A stretch of 6,439 nt of DNA from Bacillota bacterium (GCA_021827805.1 JAKAUG010000043.1:1-6439), one strand, 5' to 3'. Positions 1 to 5,219 are shown, numbered from the stretch's first letter. The notes: generated by a model not told the origin, from the letters alone. A program made the numbers and translations.

Positions 1-185
1 GCCAGCCCATGGCGTCCACCGATGGGACCACGCCGCCCGAGCGCTCCGACACCGTCACCGCGGCCCTGCCTCTGGCCGACCGCCGTCTTGGCCGCACCAG
101 CGCATTCCGCGAGCACCTCGCGGCCATCGCCCACCGCCAGCCGCACCGCCCCGGCCCTCGCCGACCCGATCCAACCGAGTTCTGA
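1..185 (+). CDS. 3' end of an unidentified protein-coding gene
   Basis: An open frame with codons starting at position 3 enters from the left edge and ends at TGA 183-185. It gives about 60 residues including LADRRLGRTSAFREHLAAIA, followed by a proline- and arginine-rich tail ending PDPTEF. About 51 of 60 codons end in G or C, which matches the genuine genes in this window and exceeds the other two plus-strand frames here. I do not recognise the family. The end is basic and probably disordered, with one short helical-looking stretch (FREHLAAIAHRQ). The gene points toward zwf but lies more than 500 nt away, so there is no sign that they share an operon. It could also be a chance G+C-rich open frame, because only 185 bases are visible. 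Confidence 0.45.
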   Translation, partial: QPMASTDGTTPPERSDTVTAALPLADRRLGRTSAFREHLAAIAHRQPHRPGPRRPDPTEF

Positions 186-263
186 CGCCATGGCACGCCG
201 CGCCTGGTGGCACGGACGAACAACGTCCTGGAGGTCGGGCCAGGGCACGCGAACAGCACACAA

Positions 264-517
264 GGCGCGACATCGTCGCAGCGGGCGAGACGGTGGTCGC
301 GGGATAGGAGTCCTTGAGAACTCGGAACTGCTCCGCGAGATGGCCCAAGCCCTTGCCGTCGCAGACGATCGCGACGGGATCAGCTCTGTGTCAGGTTTCG
401 GACCAGAGCGGCCGCATCGGGAAGGCTTTCAACGCCCTGGGTCAGGATCTTGCGGCCGCCGCGACGCGGTTCACCGTGCTTGACCGCATAGGTGAGGTGT
501 GGGGGCAGGGTGATGCG
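264..517 (-). pseudogene. Possible remnants of a decayed minus-strand gene
   Basis: Two adjoining minus-strand stretches have coding-like composition in different frames. The first, 517 down to a TGA at 380-382, reads [20 protein letters not shown] and ends with LVRNLTQS; about 73% of its codons end in G or C. The second, 390 down to about 264, contains [20 protein letters not shown] with about 83% G/C at third positions, then loses that bias. They overlap where the first stops, as expected if one gene suffered a frameshift. I cannot name a family. Neither piece has a convincing start codon with a ribosome binding site. Chance bias in G+C-rich non-coding DNA is a real alternative. Confidence 0.2.
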
Positions 518-697
518 ACAAACCGAAGGCCGTGCATGCCTGCCCTCCATGGGGCGGCCGATGGTCTGGATCTGGCCCCTCGGTCGCTCCGGCCATGGGC
601 GAGTGCTGGGCTGCGTCCCTGTGTTCTCCGACCTCTCTGGCCCTCGGACGGGCGCCACGGCAGGGGGCAGGCCCCGTGGAGCGGAAGTGGCCGCCGC

Positions 698-702
698 GGA
701 GG
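698..702 (+). promoter_or_regulatory. Ribosome binding site fixing the zwf start
   Basis: GGAGG lies 7 nt before ATG 710. It is the only good Shine-Dalgarno match near the point where the glucose-6-phosphate dehydrogenase homology begins, and it argues against the in-frame extension back to 314. Confidence 0.8.
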
Positions 703-709
703 TGCGCGG

Positions 710-2209
710 ATGGCCAAGAGATCGGTGGCCACTGCCCCGAGCCTCGGGCCGGCCGCGGTGATCCTCTTCGGAGCCACGGGTGACCTGGCCCGCCGCAAGC
801 TTCTGCCAGCCCTGTTCGGTCTCTGGCGCTCCCGCACGCTTGCGCCGGAGTCGCGCATCGTGGGCTTTGCCAGCGAGCCGTACGACGCCGACGCCTATCG
901 GCGGCTGGTGGAGGACGCCCTGGGCCAGGAGGCCTTGGGGACCACGGAGGAGCGCACCCTGTTCTGCCGCCTGCTGACGTACCTGGGCGGCGACTTCGCG
1001 GTACCGGCGGACTATGCCCGGCTGCAGGCGGACCTGGAGGGCGCGCCTCCCGACCGGCTCTTCTACCTGGCGGCCCCGCCTCCCACCTATCCGGCCATCG
1101 TGGAGCGACTCGGTGCCCAGGGGCTGGCACGGTCGGTCTCCGGGGCCGTGACGCGCATCGTGATCGAGAAGCCCTTCGGCTCCGATCTCCCCAGCGCCCA
1201 ACAGCTCAACCGGCGGCTGCACCGGCATTTCCGGGAGGAGCAGATCTTCCGCATCGACCATTACCTGGGCAAGGAGACCGTGCAGAACCTCCTGGTTCTG
1301 CGCTTCGCCAACACGCTGCTCGAGCCGGTCTGGAACCGCAACTATGTATCCCAGGTCCAGATCACCGCCGCCGAGACGCTGGGCGTGGAACACCGCGGGG
1401 TGTACTACCAGGGCGCGGGTGCCCTGCGCGACATGGTCCAGAACCACCTGCTCCAACTGCTGGCGCTGGTGGCCATGGAGCCTCCGGTGGCCTTTCGCGC
1501 GGACGACGTGCGTGATCAGAAGGTGGCGGTCCTGCGGAGTATCCACCCCCTGACCCCATACCAGGTGCATTCCCAGGTCGTGCGCGGGCAGTACGCCTCT
1601 GGCATCGTGGCCGGCCAGCCGGTTTGCGGTTACCGCCAGGAGCCGGGGGTGGACCCGGCCAGCCGGGTGGAGACCTTTGTCGCGGCGCGGCTTTTCGTGG
1701 ACAATTGGCGCTGGGCCGGTGTGCCCTTCCTGCTGCGCACGGGCAAACGCCTGGCGCGGCGCACCACGGAGATCGCGGTGGAGTTTCAACGCCCGCCCCA
1801 GACCCTCTTCGCGGACACGATGGCCCAGGGGAAGCTGGAGCCCAACACGCTGGTCATGCGGATCCAGCCGCAGGAGGGGATCTTTCTCCGCTTTGGGGCC
1901 AAGGCGCCGGGGCAGGACATCCGGGTTGTGCCGGTCGAGATGGATTTCGGATACGGGGACAGCTTCGGCGCGACCACCGGCGGCGAGGCCTATCCGCGAC
2001 TGGTGCTCGACGCGCTGCGCGGGGACGCCACGCTCTTCATCCGCGCCGACGAGGCGGAGGCGGCCTGGCGCCTGGTGGACTCGATCCGAGCCGGCTGGGA
2101 CGCTGACCGGGGTGGCGGGCGGGAGCCGGCCAGCTATGTCGCCGGCTCCTGGGGGCCCGCGGCGGCAGGTCGCCTGCCGGGCCGCAGGCACCGCTGGCGC
2201 CAGGACTGA
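710..2209 (+). CDS. zwf: Glucose-6-phosphate 1-dehydrogenase
   Basis: This 499-residue protein oxidises glucose 6-phosphate to 6-phosphoglucono-1,5-lactone with NAD(P)+, the entry step of the oxidative pentose phosphate pathway, in the cytoplasm. The N-terminal Rossmann domain carries the dinucleotide-binding loop [10 protein letters not shown] at residues 21-30. EKPFG is at 153-157. The family signature DHYLGKE spans 183-189, with the substrate-binding His184 and Lys188. The catalytic base is His246 in QNHLLQ, paired with Asp183. RTGKR at 343-347 supplies another conserved lysine. All match the Leuconostoc enzyme residues, and the length is normal for the family. ATG 710 is chosen because GGAGG sits 7 nt upstream and the motif spacing is then standard. 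The C-terminal end after SWGPAAAGR is basic and probably flexible. The regulator at 2266 follows after 56 nt in the same orientation, so the two are probably cotranscribed. NADP preference is suggested by the Arg-Arg-Lys after the glycine loop but is not proven. Confidence 0.97.
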   Translation: MAKRSVATAPSLGPAAVILFGATGDLARRKLLPALFGLWRSRTLAPESRIVGFASEPYDADAYRRLVEDALGQEALGTTEERTLFCRLLTYLGGDFAVPADYARLQADLEGAPPDRLFYLAAPPPTYPAIVERLGAQGLARSVSGAVTRIVIEKPFGSDLPSAQQLNRRLHRHFREEQIFRIDHYLGKETVQNLLVLRFANTLLEPVWNRNYVSQVQITAAETLGVEHRGVYYQGAGALRDMVQNHLLQLLALVAMEPPVAFRADDVRDQKVAVLRSIHPLTPYQVHSQVVRGQYASGIVAGQPVCGYRQEPGVDPASRVETFVAARLFVDNWRWAGVPFLLRTGKRLARRTTEIAVEFQRPPQTLFADTMAQGKLEPNTLVMRIQPQEGIFLRFGAKAPGQDIRVVPVEMDFGYGDSFGATTGGEAYPRLVLDALRGDATLFIRADEAEAAWRLVDSIRAGWDADRGGGREPASYVAGSWGPAAAGRLPGRRHRWRQD

Positions 2210-2228
2210 CGGGCTCGGGCTCGGATGC

Positions 2229-2247
2229 CGCGGCTCCCGCAGCCGCG
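2229..2247 (+). other. Intercistronic hairpin between zwf and the yerC-type gene
   Basis: CGCGGCT at 2229-2235 is perfectly complementary to AGCCGCG at 2241-2247, with loop CCCGC. No run of T follows, so it is a poor intrinsic terminator. It ends 6 nt before the ribosome binding site of the next gene. It could stabilise the upstream message or tune translation of the regulator; either role is inference. Confidence 0.4.
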
Positions 2248-2265
2248 AGGCAAGAGGGTGGAACG

Positions 2266-2586
2266 ATGTCATACCGCAGCCGGTTCGCTGACGGGCACAT
2301 CGACAGGCTCTTCGCGGCCATCCTCACGCTGCAGAGCCCGGACGAGTGCTATCGCTTCTTCGAGGACCTGTGCACCGTGGGAGAACTGCACGCCATGGCG
2401 GAACGGCTGCACGCGGCGGAGTTGCTCGATGCGGGGGAGACCTACGAGGAGATCGTGGCGCGCACCGGTATGAGTTCGGCCACGATCAGTCGCATCAAAC
2501 GCTTCCTGCGGTATGGGGCCGACGGTTACCGCCTGGCGCTGGACCGCCTCAAGGAGCGCCCGCGTCCCGAGGACACGCGCGGCTGA
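2266..2586 (+). CDS. yerC: TrpR-like DNA-binding protein, YerC/YecD family
   Basis: This 106-residue protein matches the small YerC/YecD subgroup of the TrpR superfamily. The characteristic block is ECYRFFEDLCTVGELHAMAE at residues 27-46, then a second helix and a helix-turn-helix at about 59-81 (TYEEIVARTG, then SSATISRIKRFL). It ends with the typical YGADGYRLAL stretch at 83-92. Family members are about 100 residues long, so it is complete. Like TrpR it probably binds DNA as a dimer, but the family has no well-established ligand and I would not assume tryptophan. The start ATG 2266 has GAGGG at 2254-2258, 7 nt upstream. Lying 56 nt behind zwf on the same strand, it may regulate carbohydrate genes, possibly zwf itself; that is inference from position. 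A G+C-rich hairpin follows 7 nt after the stop codon. Confidence 0.9.
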   Translation: MSYRSRFADGHIDRLFAAILTLQSPDECYRFFEDLCTVGELHAMAERLHAAELLDAGETYEEIVARTGMSSATISRIKRFLRYGADGYRLALDRLKERPRPEDTRG

Positions 2587-2593
2587 GGCGATC

Positions 2594-2610
2594 GGCCGCG
2601 ACCCGCGGCC
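2594..2610 (+). terminator. G+C hairpin after the yerC-type gene
   Basis: GGCCGCG at 2594-2600 pairs perfectly with CGCGGCC at 2604-2610 across a 3-nt ACC loop. It begins 7 nt after the TGA. The following bases (TCGCGACACC) lack a T-run, so it is not a textbook intrinsic terminator. It lies between the zwf-yerC unit and the infC promoter, where transcript ends are expected, so I treat it as a possible terminator or 3'-end stabiliser. Confidence 0.4.
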
Positions 2611-2677
2611 TCGCGACACCGTCTCCCGGCCGGGGCGTTGGGGTCAGAGTGTCTGGCGCGTGAGGCGCGGCCGCTGT

Positions 2678-2706
2678 TTGACGTCGTCAGCCGCAGATGC
2701 TAGACT
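2678..2706 (+). promoter_or_regulatory. Extended -10 housekeeping promoter for the infC operon
   Basis: TTGACG at 2678-2683 is separated by exactly 17 nt from TAGACT at 2701-2706, and TGC directly before the -10 box gives an extended -10 element. The -35 box matches the consensus at five of six bases and the -10 box at four of six. Transcription should start near 2712-2714, leaving an untranslated leader of about 150 nt before infC. It is unusually clear for such a G+C-rich region. Confidence 0.75.
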
Positions 2707-2812
2707 CGCGGGCAAACGCCCGGCGGCGGGCGCTCAGGGAAGAAGAAGCCATTCGCTTCTCACCGGTCGGCTTCGGTCAGACCGGTTCTTCGACAGAGCC
2801 CAGGGGGTTTTT

Positions 2813-2841
2813 GTCGGCGGATGGCGCGTCCGCCGACTTTT
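2813..2841 (+). terminator. Intrinsic terminator in the infC leader (attenuator)
   Basis: GTCGGCGGA at 2813-2821 is perfectly complementary to TCCGCCGAC at 2829-2837, with a 7-nt loop (TGGCGCG) and TTTT directly after (2838-2841). It lies about 100 nt after the predicted start site and 22 nt before the infC start codon, with no gene end nearby. Its position fits an attenuator for the operon, not the end of a transcript. Confidence 0.75.
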
Positions 2842-2849
2842 CGTTGTCC

Positions 2850-2857
2850 GGGGGGGT
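2850..2857 (+). promoter_or_regulatory. Poly-G ribosome binding site of infC
   Basis: Seven G followed by T precede ATC 2864. The run can pair with CCUCC of 16S rRNA, with one G opposite U. Its placement is what fixes ATC as the start. It lies 8 nt past the T-run of the terminator, so ribosome access and transcription termination are decided in adjacent sequence. Confidence 0.65.
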
Positions 2858-2863
2858 AGGCGC

Positions 2864-3433
2864 ATCAGCAGAGATCTGAGGGTTAACCAGGAGATCCGGG
2901 CTCGCGAGGTTCGGCTTGTGGACGACGAGGGTCACCAGCTCGGTGTGATGGTCACCCGTGAGGCGTTGCGATTGGCCACCGAGCGGGGCCTGGATCTGGT
3001 CGAGGTCGCGCCCATGGCGTCGCCCGTTGTATGCCGCATCATGGACTATGGGCGCTTCCGCTACGAGCAGGACAAGCGGGAACGCGAGGCGCGCAAGAAG
3101 CAGCACGTGACCGAGGTCAAGGAGTTGGTCCTGCGCCCGAACATCGACGAGCACGACCTGCTCATCCTGGCGCGCAAGGCGGAGCACTTCCTGCGCGACG
3201 GGGACCGTCTGAAGCTCACCATGCGCTTCCGCGGGCGCGAGATCGTGCACGCGGATCTGGCTCGCAAGGTCTTCAGCCGCCTGGTGCAGATCCTGGCGGC
3301 GGTGGGTCAGGTGGAGAGTGACGGACGGCTGGAGGGCAGGACCCTGATCATGACCATGGGACCGCGACCCGAGGTCCTGCACGCCCTGCGTCAGGAATCC
3401 AAGGCGGCCGCTCCGAGCGGAGCACAGGAGTAG
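2864..3433 (+). CDS. infC: Translation initiation factor IF-3, apparent ATC start
   Basis: IF-3 binds the 30S subunit, prevents early joining with 50S and checks start codon and initiator tRNA pairing. The product has 189 residues. The N-terminal domain begins ISRDLRVNQEIRAREVRLVD, like Bacillus IF-3. The family signature RIMDYGRFRYEQDK is at 58-71, the lysine/arginine-rich linker helix at about 70-85, and the C-terminal 30S-binding domain at about 85-175 (RFRGREIVH at 121-129). The last 12 or so residues look disordered. No ATG, GTG or TTG lies in frame near the homology start. ATC 2864 has GGGGGGT at 2851-2857, which pairs fully with the anti-Shine-Dalgarno if G-U pairs are allowed, ending 6 nt upstream. 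Non-standard starts (AUU, AUC) are known for infC in other bacteria and allow IF-3 to repress its own translation. The frame stays open upstream through the leader, but that stretch includes the terminator and is not protein-like. rpmI begins 26 nt after the stop. Confidence 0.93.
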   Translation: MSRDLRVNQEIRAREVRLVDDEGHQLGVMVTREALRLATERGLDLVEVAPMASPVVCRIMDYGRFRYEQDKREREARKKQHVTEVKELVLRPNIDEHDLLILARKAEHFLRDGDRLKLTMRFRGREIVHADLARKVFSRLVQILAAVGQVESDGRLEGRTLIMTMGPRPEVLHALRQESKAAAPSGAQE

Positions 3434-3459
3434 CACTGCAGCGGGGAAGAGGTGCCCGG

Positions 3460-3657
3460 TTGCCCAAGATGAAGACCCACAGCGGCGCGTCCAAGCGGCT
3501 CCACTTCACCGGCACGGGGAAGATCCGCCGCGCGCACGCGTTCCACCAGCACAACTTCCGGCACAAGACCACGCAGCAGAACCGCAGACTGCGCCAGGGG
3601 GCCCTGGTGGGACCCACCGAAGCGGCACACGTGCGTCGTATGCTGCCGTACGGCTAG
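3460..3657 (+). CDS. rpmI: 50S ribosomal protein L35 (bL35)
   Basis: This 65-residue basic protein of the large subunit begins MPKMKTHSGASKRLHFTGTG and ends MLPYG, both diagnostic for bL35; the length is normal for the family. The start codon is TTG at 3460, preceded by AAGAGGTG (3447-3454) with good spacing. The internal ATG at 3469 would remove the conserved MPK and is therefore unlikely to be the start. It lies between infC and rplT, the usual order in this operon. Its stop codon sits in the loop of an 8-bp hairpin made of two copies of CCGTACGG, which may affect downstream translation of rplT. Confidence 0.96.
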   Translation: MPKMKTHSGASKRLHFTGTGKIRRAHAFHQHNFRHKTTQQNRRLRQGALVGPTEAAHVRRMLPYG

Positions 3658-3666
3658 CCCGTACGG
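3646..3666 (+). repeat. Duplicated palindrome CCGTACGG around the rpmI stop
   Basis: CCGTACGG occurs at 3646-3653 and again at 3659-3666, separated by CTAGC. Each copy is itself palindromic, and the two can pair to form an 8-bp stem whose 5-nt loop contains the rpmI TAG (3655-3657). No T-run follows, so it is not an intrinsic terminator. It may be an RNA processing or stability element between rpmI and rplT. Confidence 0.5.
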
Positions 3667-3709
3667 TCGGCCGGGATCGGCTCATCGGTTCGGGGAAGGG
3701 GAATGACCC

Positions 3710-4063
3710 ATGCCGCGTGTCAAAAGGGGTGTGACCGCGCGCCGTCGTCACCGGAGGGTGCTGCGGCTGACGCGGGGGTTCTGGGGCGGGCGGCACCGCC
3801 TGTACCGCACGGCGCGCGAGGCGGTGCTCCATTCGCTGAGCTACGCCTACCGGGATCGGCGCAACCGCAAACGTGACTTCCGTCGGCTGTGGATCGCGCG
3901 CATCAACGCCGGTGCGCGTCAGTTCGGGCTCTCGTACAGCCGCTTCATGAACGGACTGAAACGCTCCGGCACGGTCCTGAACCGCAAGGTCCTGGCGGAC
4001 ATGGCCGTCCGTGACCAGGACGGCTTCGCGCAACTGGTCGCCCGGGCCCGGGCGTACCTGTAG
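3710..4063 (+). CDS. rplT: 50S ribosomal protein L20 (bL20)
   Basis: This 117-residue protein binds 23S rRNA early in 50S assembly and, in known cases, represses its own operon. The start [18 protein letters not shown] is typical, the N-terminal 55 residues are the basic extended and helical arm, and the family signature [17 protein letters not shown] is at 54-70. It is followed by [15 protein letters not shown] (73-87) and [10 protein letters not shown]. Length is standard. ATG 3710 has AAGGGG at 3696-3701, 8 nt upstream. In place of the more usual GYRGARSRLF the protein has [10 protein letters not shown] at 23-32, a modest divergence in the RNA-binding arm. The methyltransferase gene begins 3 nt after its stop, indicating tight coupling. 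L20 is the expected effector of the leader at 2712-2863. Confidence 0.97.
   Translation: MPRVKRGVTARRRHRRVLRLTRGFWGGRHRLYRTAREAVLHSLSYAYRDRRNRKRDFRRLWIARINAGARQFGLSYSRFMNGLKRSGTVLNRKVLADMAVRDQDGFAQLVARARAYL
4039..4054 (+). repeat. Perfect 16-nt palindrome near the end of rplT
   Basis: The stretch CGCCCGGGCCCGGGCG equals its own reverse complement. As RNA it gives a 5-bp G+C stem with a 6-nt loop, 12 nt before the methyltransferase ATG. It encodes the alternating Ala-Arg end of L20 (ARARA), so the symmetry may simply follow from codon choice. It occupies the place where a ribosome binding site for the next gene would be expected. Confidence 0.45.
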
Positions 4064-4066
4064 ATC

Positions 4067-4900
4067 ATGGCCGAGCACCCCCGCGGCGTGAGCAGCCGCC
4101 GGCACCCCGTGGTGACGGCGGTTCTGGCTCTGCGCCGCGGGGGCCCCGGGCGCGCGGACGGGGCCTGCCTGGCCGAGGGCCCGCACCTGGCCGAGGAGGG
4201 ACTGGCGGCAGGGTGGCTTCCGGTGCTCATCTGCGCCACGCCGCGGGCCGCCCGTCGCCACGCCTCCCTCGTGCGCATCCTGGAACGGGCTTTGCCGGAA
4301 CCGGCCCGGCATCCCCAAGACCTGCCCCGGGGGCTGTGGTCGCTATCCGATGCGGTCTTTGCCGCGATCTCGGCCACCGTGGCCCCCCAGGGTCTGGCGG
4401 TCGTCTTCGTGCCCCCCGCAACTCGGACGCCTGCGCGGCCACCGTTGGTCCTGGCTCTGGACGGGGTGCAGGACCCCGGGAACGTCGGCACGCTGGCACG
4501 TGCCCTGCTCGCCTTCGGGGGTGCGGGATCGGCGCTCCTGCTCGGGCCAGGATCGGCGGATCCCATGGGAGACAAGGCCCTGCGCGCCTCGGCGGGCGCC
4601 GCCTTCCGCCTGCGACTCGAGCGCGTTCACGATCTCGCCGACAGCCTGCGGGGGTTGGCCGCTCAGGGACAGCGCCTGTGGGCCCTGGTACCACACGGGG
4701 GCGTGCCTCTGTCGGAGGCTCCCCTGGCGGGATCCACGGTGCTCGTGGTGGGGGGGGAGGGGCAGGGGGTCTCGCCCGCGGTGCGGTCCGTGTGCGCGGG
4801 TCTGAGCATCCCCATGCCCGGTCCAATCGAATCCCTGAATGCGGCCCAGGCCGGGACCCTGGCCCTGTATGCCTTCTGCCAGGCTACCCGGTCACACTGA
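4067..4900 (+). CDS. SpoU/TrmH-class RNA 2'-O-methyltransferase
   Basis: This 277-residue SPOUT-fold enzyme should transfer a methyl group from S-adenosylmethionine to a ribose 2'-OH, probably in 23S rRNA. The N-terminal RNA-binding (L30e-like) domain spans about 1-120, with CLAEGPHLAEEGL at about 35-47. The three SpoU motifs are in order: DGVQDPGNVGTLARAL at 132-147, with the motif 1 asparagine and arginine; GGEGQGVS at 229-236; and IPMPGPIESLNAAQAG at 248-263, with Asn258 of the SLN signature. ATG 4067 lies 3 nt after the rplT stop without a clear Shine-Dalgarno site, so translation is probably coupled to rplT. GTG 4088, nearer the conserved VSSRRHPVV, is an alternative start. Bacillus YsgA/RlmP, which modifies the 23S A-loop, is the closest analogue by gene context that I know of. 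The exact target here is unknown. Motif 2 is encoded in an extreme G-run region (4750-4769). Confidence 0.9.
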   Translation: MAEHPRGVSSRRHPVVTAVLALRRGGPGRADGACLAEGPHLAEEGLAAGWLPVLICATPRAARRHASLVRILERALPEPARHPQDLPRGLWSLSDAVFAAISATVAPQGLAVVFVPPATRTPARPPLVLALDGVQDPGNVGTLARALLAFGGAGSALLLGPGSADPMGDKALRASAGAAFRLRLERVHDLADSLRGLAAQGQRLWALVPHGGVPLSEAPLAGSTVLVVGGEGQGVSPAVRSVCAGLSIPMPGPIESLNAAQAGTLALYAFCQATRSH

Positions 4901-4913
4901 GCGCTGTGGTCGG

Positions 4914-4930
4914 CGGTGCCGCGGGCACCG
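4914..4930 (+). terminator. G+C hairpin after the methyltransferase gene
   Basis: CGGTGCC at 4914-4920 pairs perfectly with GGCACCG at 4924-4930 over a 3-nt GCG loop, starting 13 nt after the TGA. No T-run follows. Its 7-bp stem, 3-nt loop and distance from the stop codon closely resemble the hairpin after the yerC-type gene (2594-2610). It probably marks the end of the infC operon, as a U-less terminator or an RNA 3'-end protector. Confidence 0.45.
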
Positions 4931-5188
4931 AGAGACAAGGCGCCTCGGCAGGCCGGTGCAGAGGCGGGCTTGCGGCGGGGCCTGGCCCAGATGTCGCTGT
5001 TCGGCGCGCAACGCCGACCTCGGTGGTCAGGGATACATCGGGGCCACCTTCGACCACCTGACGTTCAACCGGCCAACCGGTGCGCCTGGGCGTCCAGGGA
5101 TCCCGCCCGCCGCGGGCCCCGCGCCGCCCAGCCGGACGGGGCCGGTCTCCTTCTCAAAGCACGGACACCACGTCGGACCCGCCGGGTC

Positions 5189-5206
5189 GGCCCTCTGTGA
5201 GGGGCC
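5189..5206 (-). terminator. Hairpin after the isomerase gene
   Basis: On the minus strand this hairpin begins 13 nt past the isomerase stop codon. GGCCCTC (5189-5195) and GAGGGGCC (5199-5206) pair over a 3-nt loop with one bulged base. It is nearly symmetric, so it could act on both converging transcripts. It lacks a T-run in either direction. A second weaker stem, GACCC with GGGTC, lies next to it at about 5176-5187. Confidence 0.35.
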
Positions 5207-5219
5207 GCCCCCAGTCCGC

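Larger units (their letters stand above)
186..709. other. Gene-poor stretch upstream of zwf
   Basis: This 524-base stretch between the partial gene and zwf holds no intact gene that I can recognise. The zwf reading frame stays open back to position 314, but that extra 132-residue stretch has poor third-position G+C, is full of Trp, Pro and Arg, and does not resemble the N-terminus of any glucose-6-phosphate dehydrogenase. TTGACC at 480-485 resembles a -35 box but has no acceptable -10 at normal spacing, so I could not place the zwf promoter. The minus strand between about 264 and 517 is more coding-like and is listed separately. Confidence 0.5.
2712..2863 (+). promoter_or_regulatory. Structured 5' leader of infC, probable L20-type attenuator
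   Basis: The leader can fold into consecutive elements. CGCCCG 2717-2722 pairs with CGGGCG 2727-2732 over a GCGG loop. GAAGA 2739-2743 pairs with TCTTC 2787-2791, closing a three-way junction. Inside the junction, AGAAGC 2744-2749 pairs with GCTTCT 2755-2760, and ACCGGTCGGC 2762-2771 pairs with GTC plus GACCGGT (2776-2786, one bulged A) over a TTCG tetraloop. An intrinsic terminator follows at 2813-2841. The segment GTCGGC occurs both in the junction hairpin (2766-2771) and in the 5' arm of the terminator (2813-2818), so either copy can pair with GCCGAC 2832-2837. That gives a ready switch between terminator and antiterminator. In Bacillus subtilis the infC-rpmI-rplT leader is controlled by ribosomal protein L20 through premature termination. 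That this leader binds L20 is inference from gene context and layout. Confidence 0.6.
4901..5219. other. Non-coding convergent junction
   Basis: These 319 bases separate the methyltransferase stop from the stop of the minus-strand isomerase gene. I see no recognisable gene and no promoter. Besides the hairpins listed separately, CGCCTC 4941-4946 can pair with GAGGCG 4961-4966. No good T-run follows any hairpin. One plus frame around 5010-5090 reads NADLGGQGYIGATFDHLTFN, which is pleasingly protein-like, but it has no start signal and quickly becomes proline-rich low-complexity sequence. Confidence 0.55.

Noticed and set aside
480..508. Promoter for zwf from TTGACC at 480-485
   Set aside because: At 16-18 nt spacing there is only G-rich sequence, nothing resembling a -10 box.
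314..709. N-terminal extension of zwf by 132 residues
   Set aside because: The extension lacks coding bias and family similarity, whereas ATG 710 has GGAGG at ideal spacing and gives the normal enzyme length.
380..2272. A 630-codon open frame on the minus strand spanning the whole zwf gene
   Set aside because: It mirrors the strong third-position G/C bias of zwf, which removes stop codons from the complementary frame. Its translation is rich in Arg, Gly, Pro and His with no recognisable domain.
2513..2863. N-terminal extension of infC through the leader
   Set aside because: It would run through the end of the yerC-type gene, the promoter, the three-way junction and the terminator. IF-3 similarity begins only at 2864.
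4915..4945. Possible T-box, since phenylalanyl-tRNA synthetase genes often follow this operon in Bacillota
   Set aside because: GGTGCCGCGGGCACC vaguely recalls the T-box core, but it forms a simple hairpin, the core sequence does not match, and no plus-strand synthetase gene follows.
4213..5061. A 282-codon frame overlapping the methyltransferase gene
   Set aside because: It is an out-of-frame shadow of a gene with all three SpoU motifs; its sequence is Gly/Arg/Pro-rich low complexity.
4916..5200. A 94-codon plus-strand frame in the convergent junction
   Set aside because: No ribosome binding site, no family resemblance and an Arg/Pro-rich composition typical of chance frames in G+C-rich DNA.
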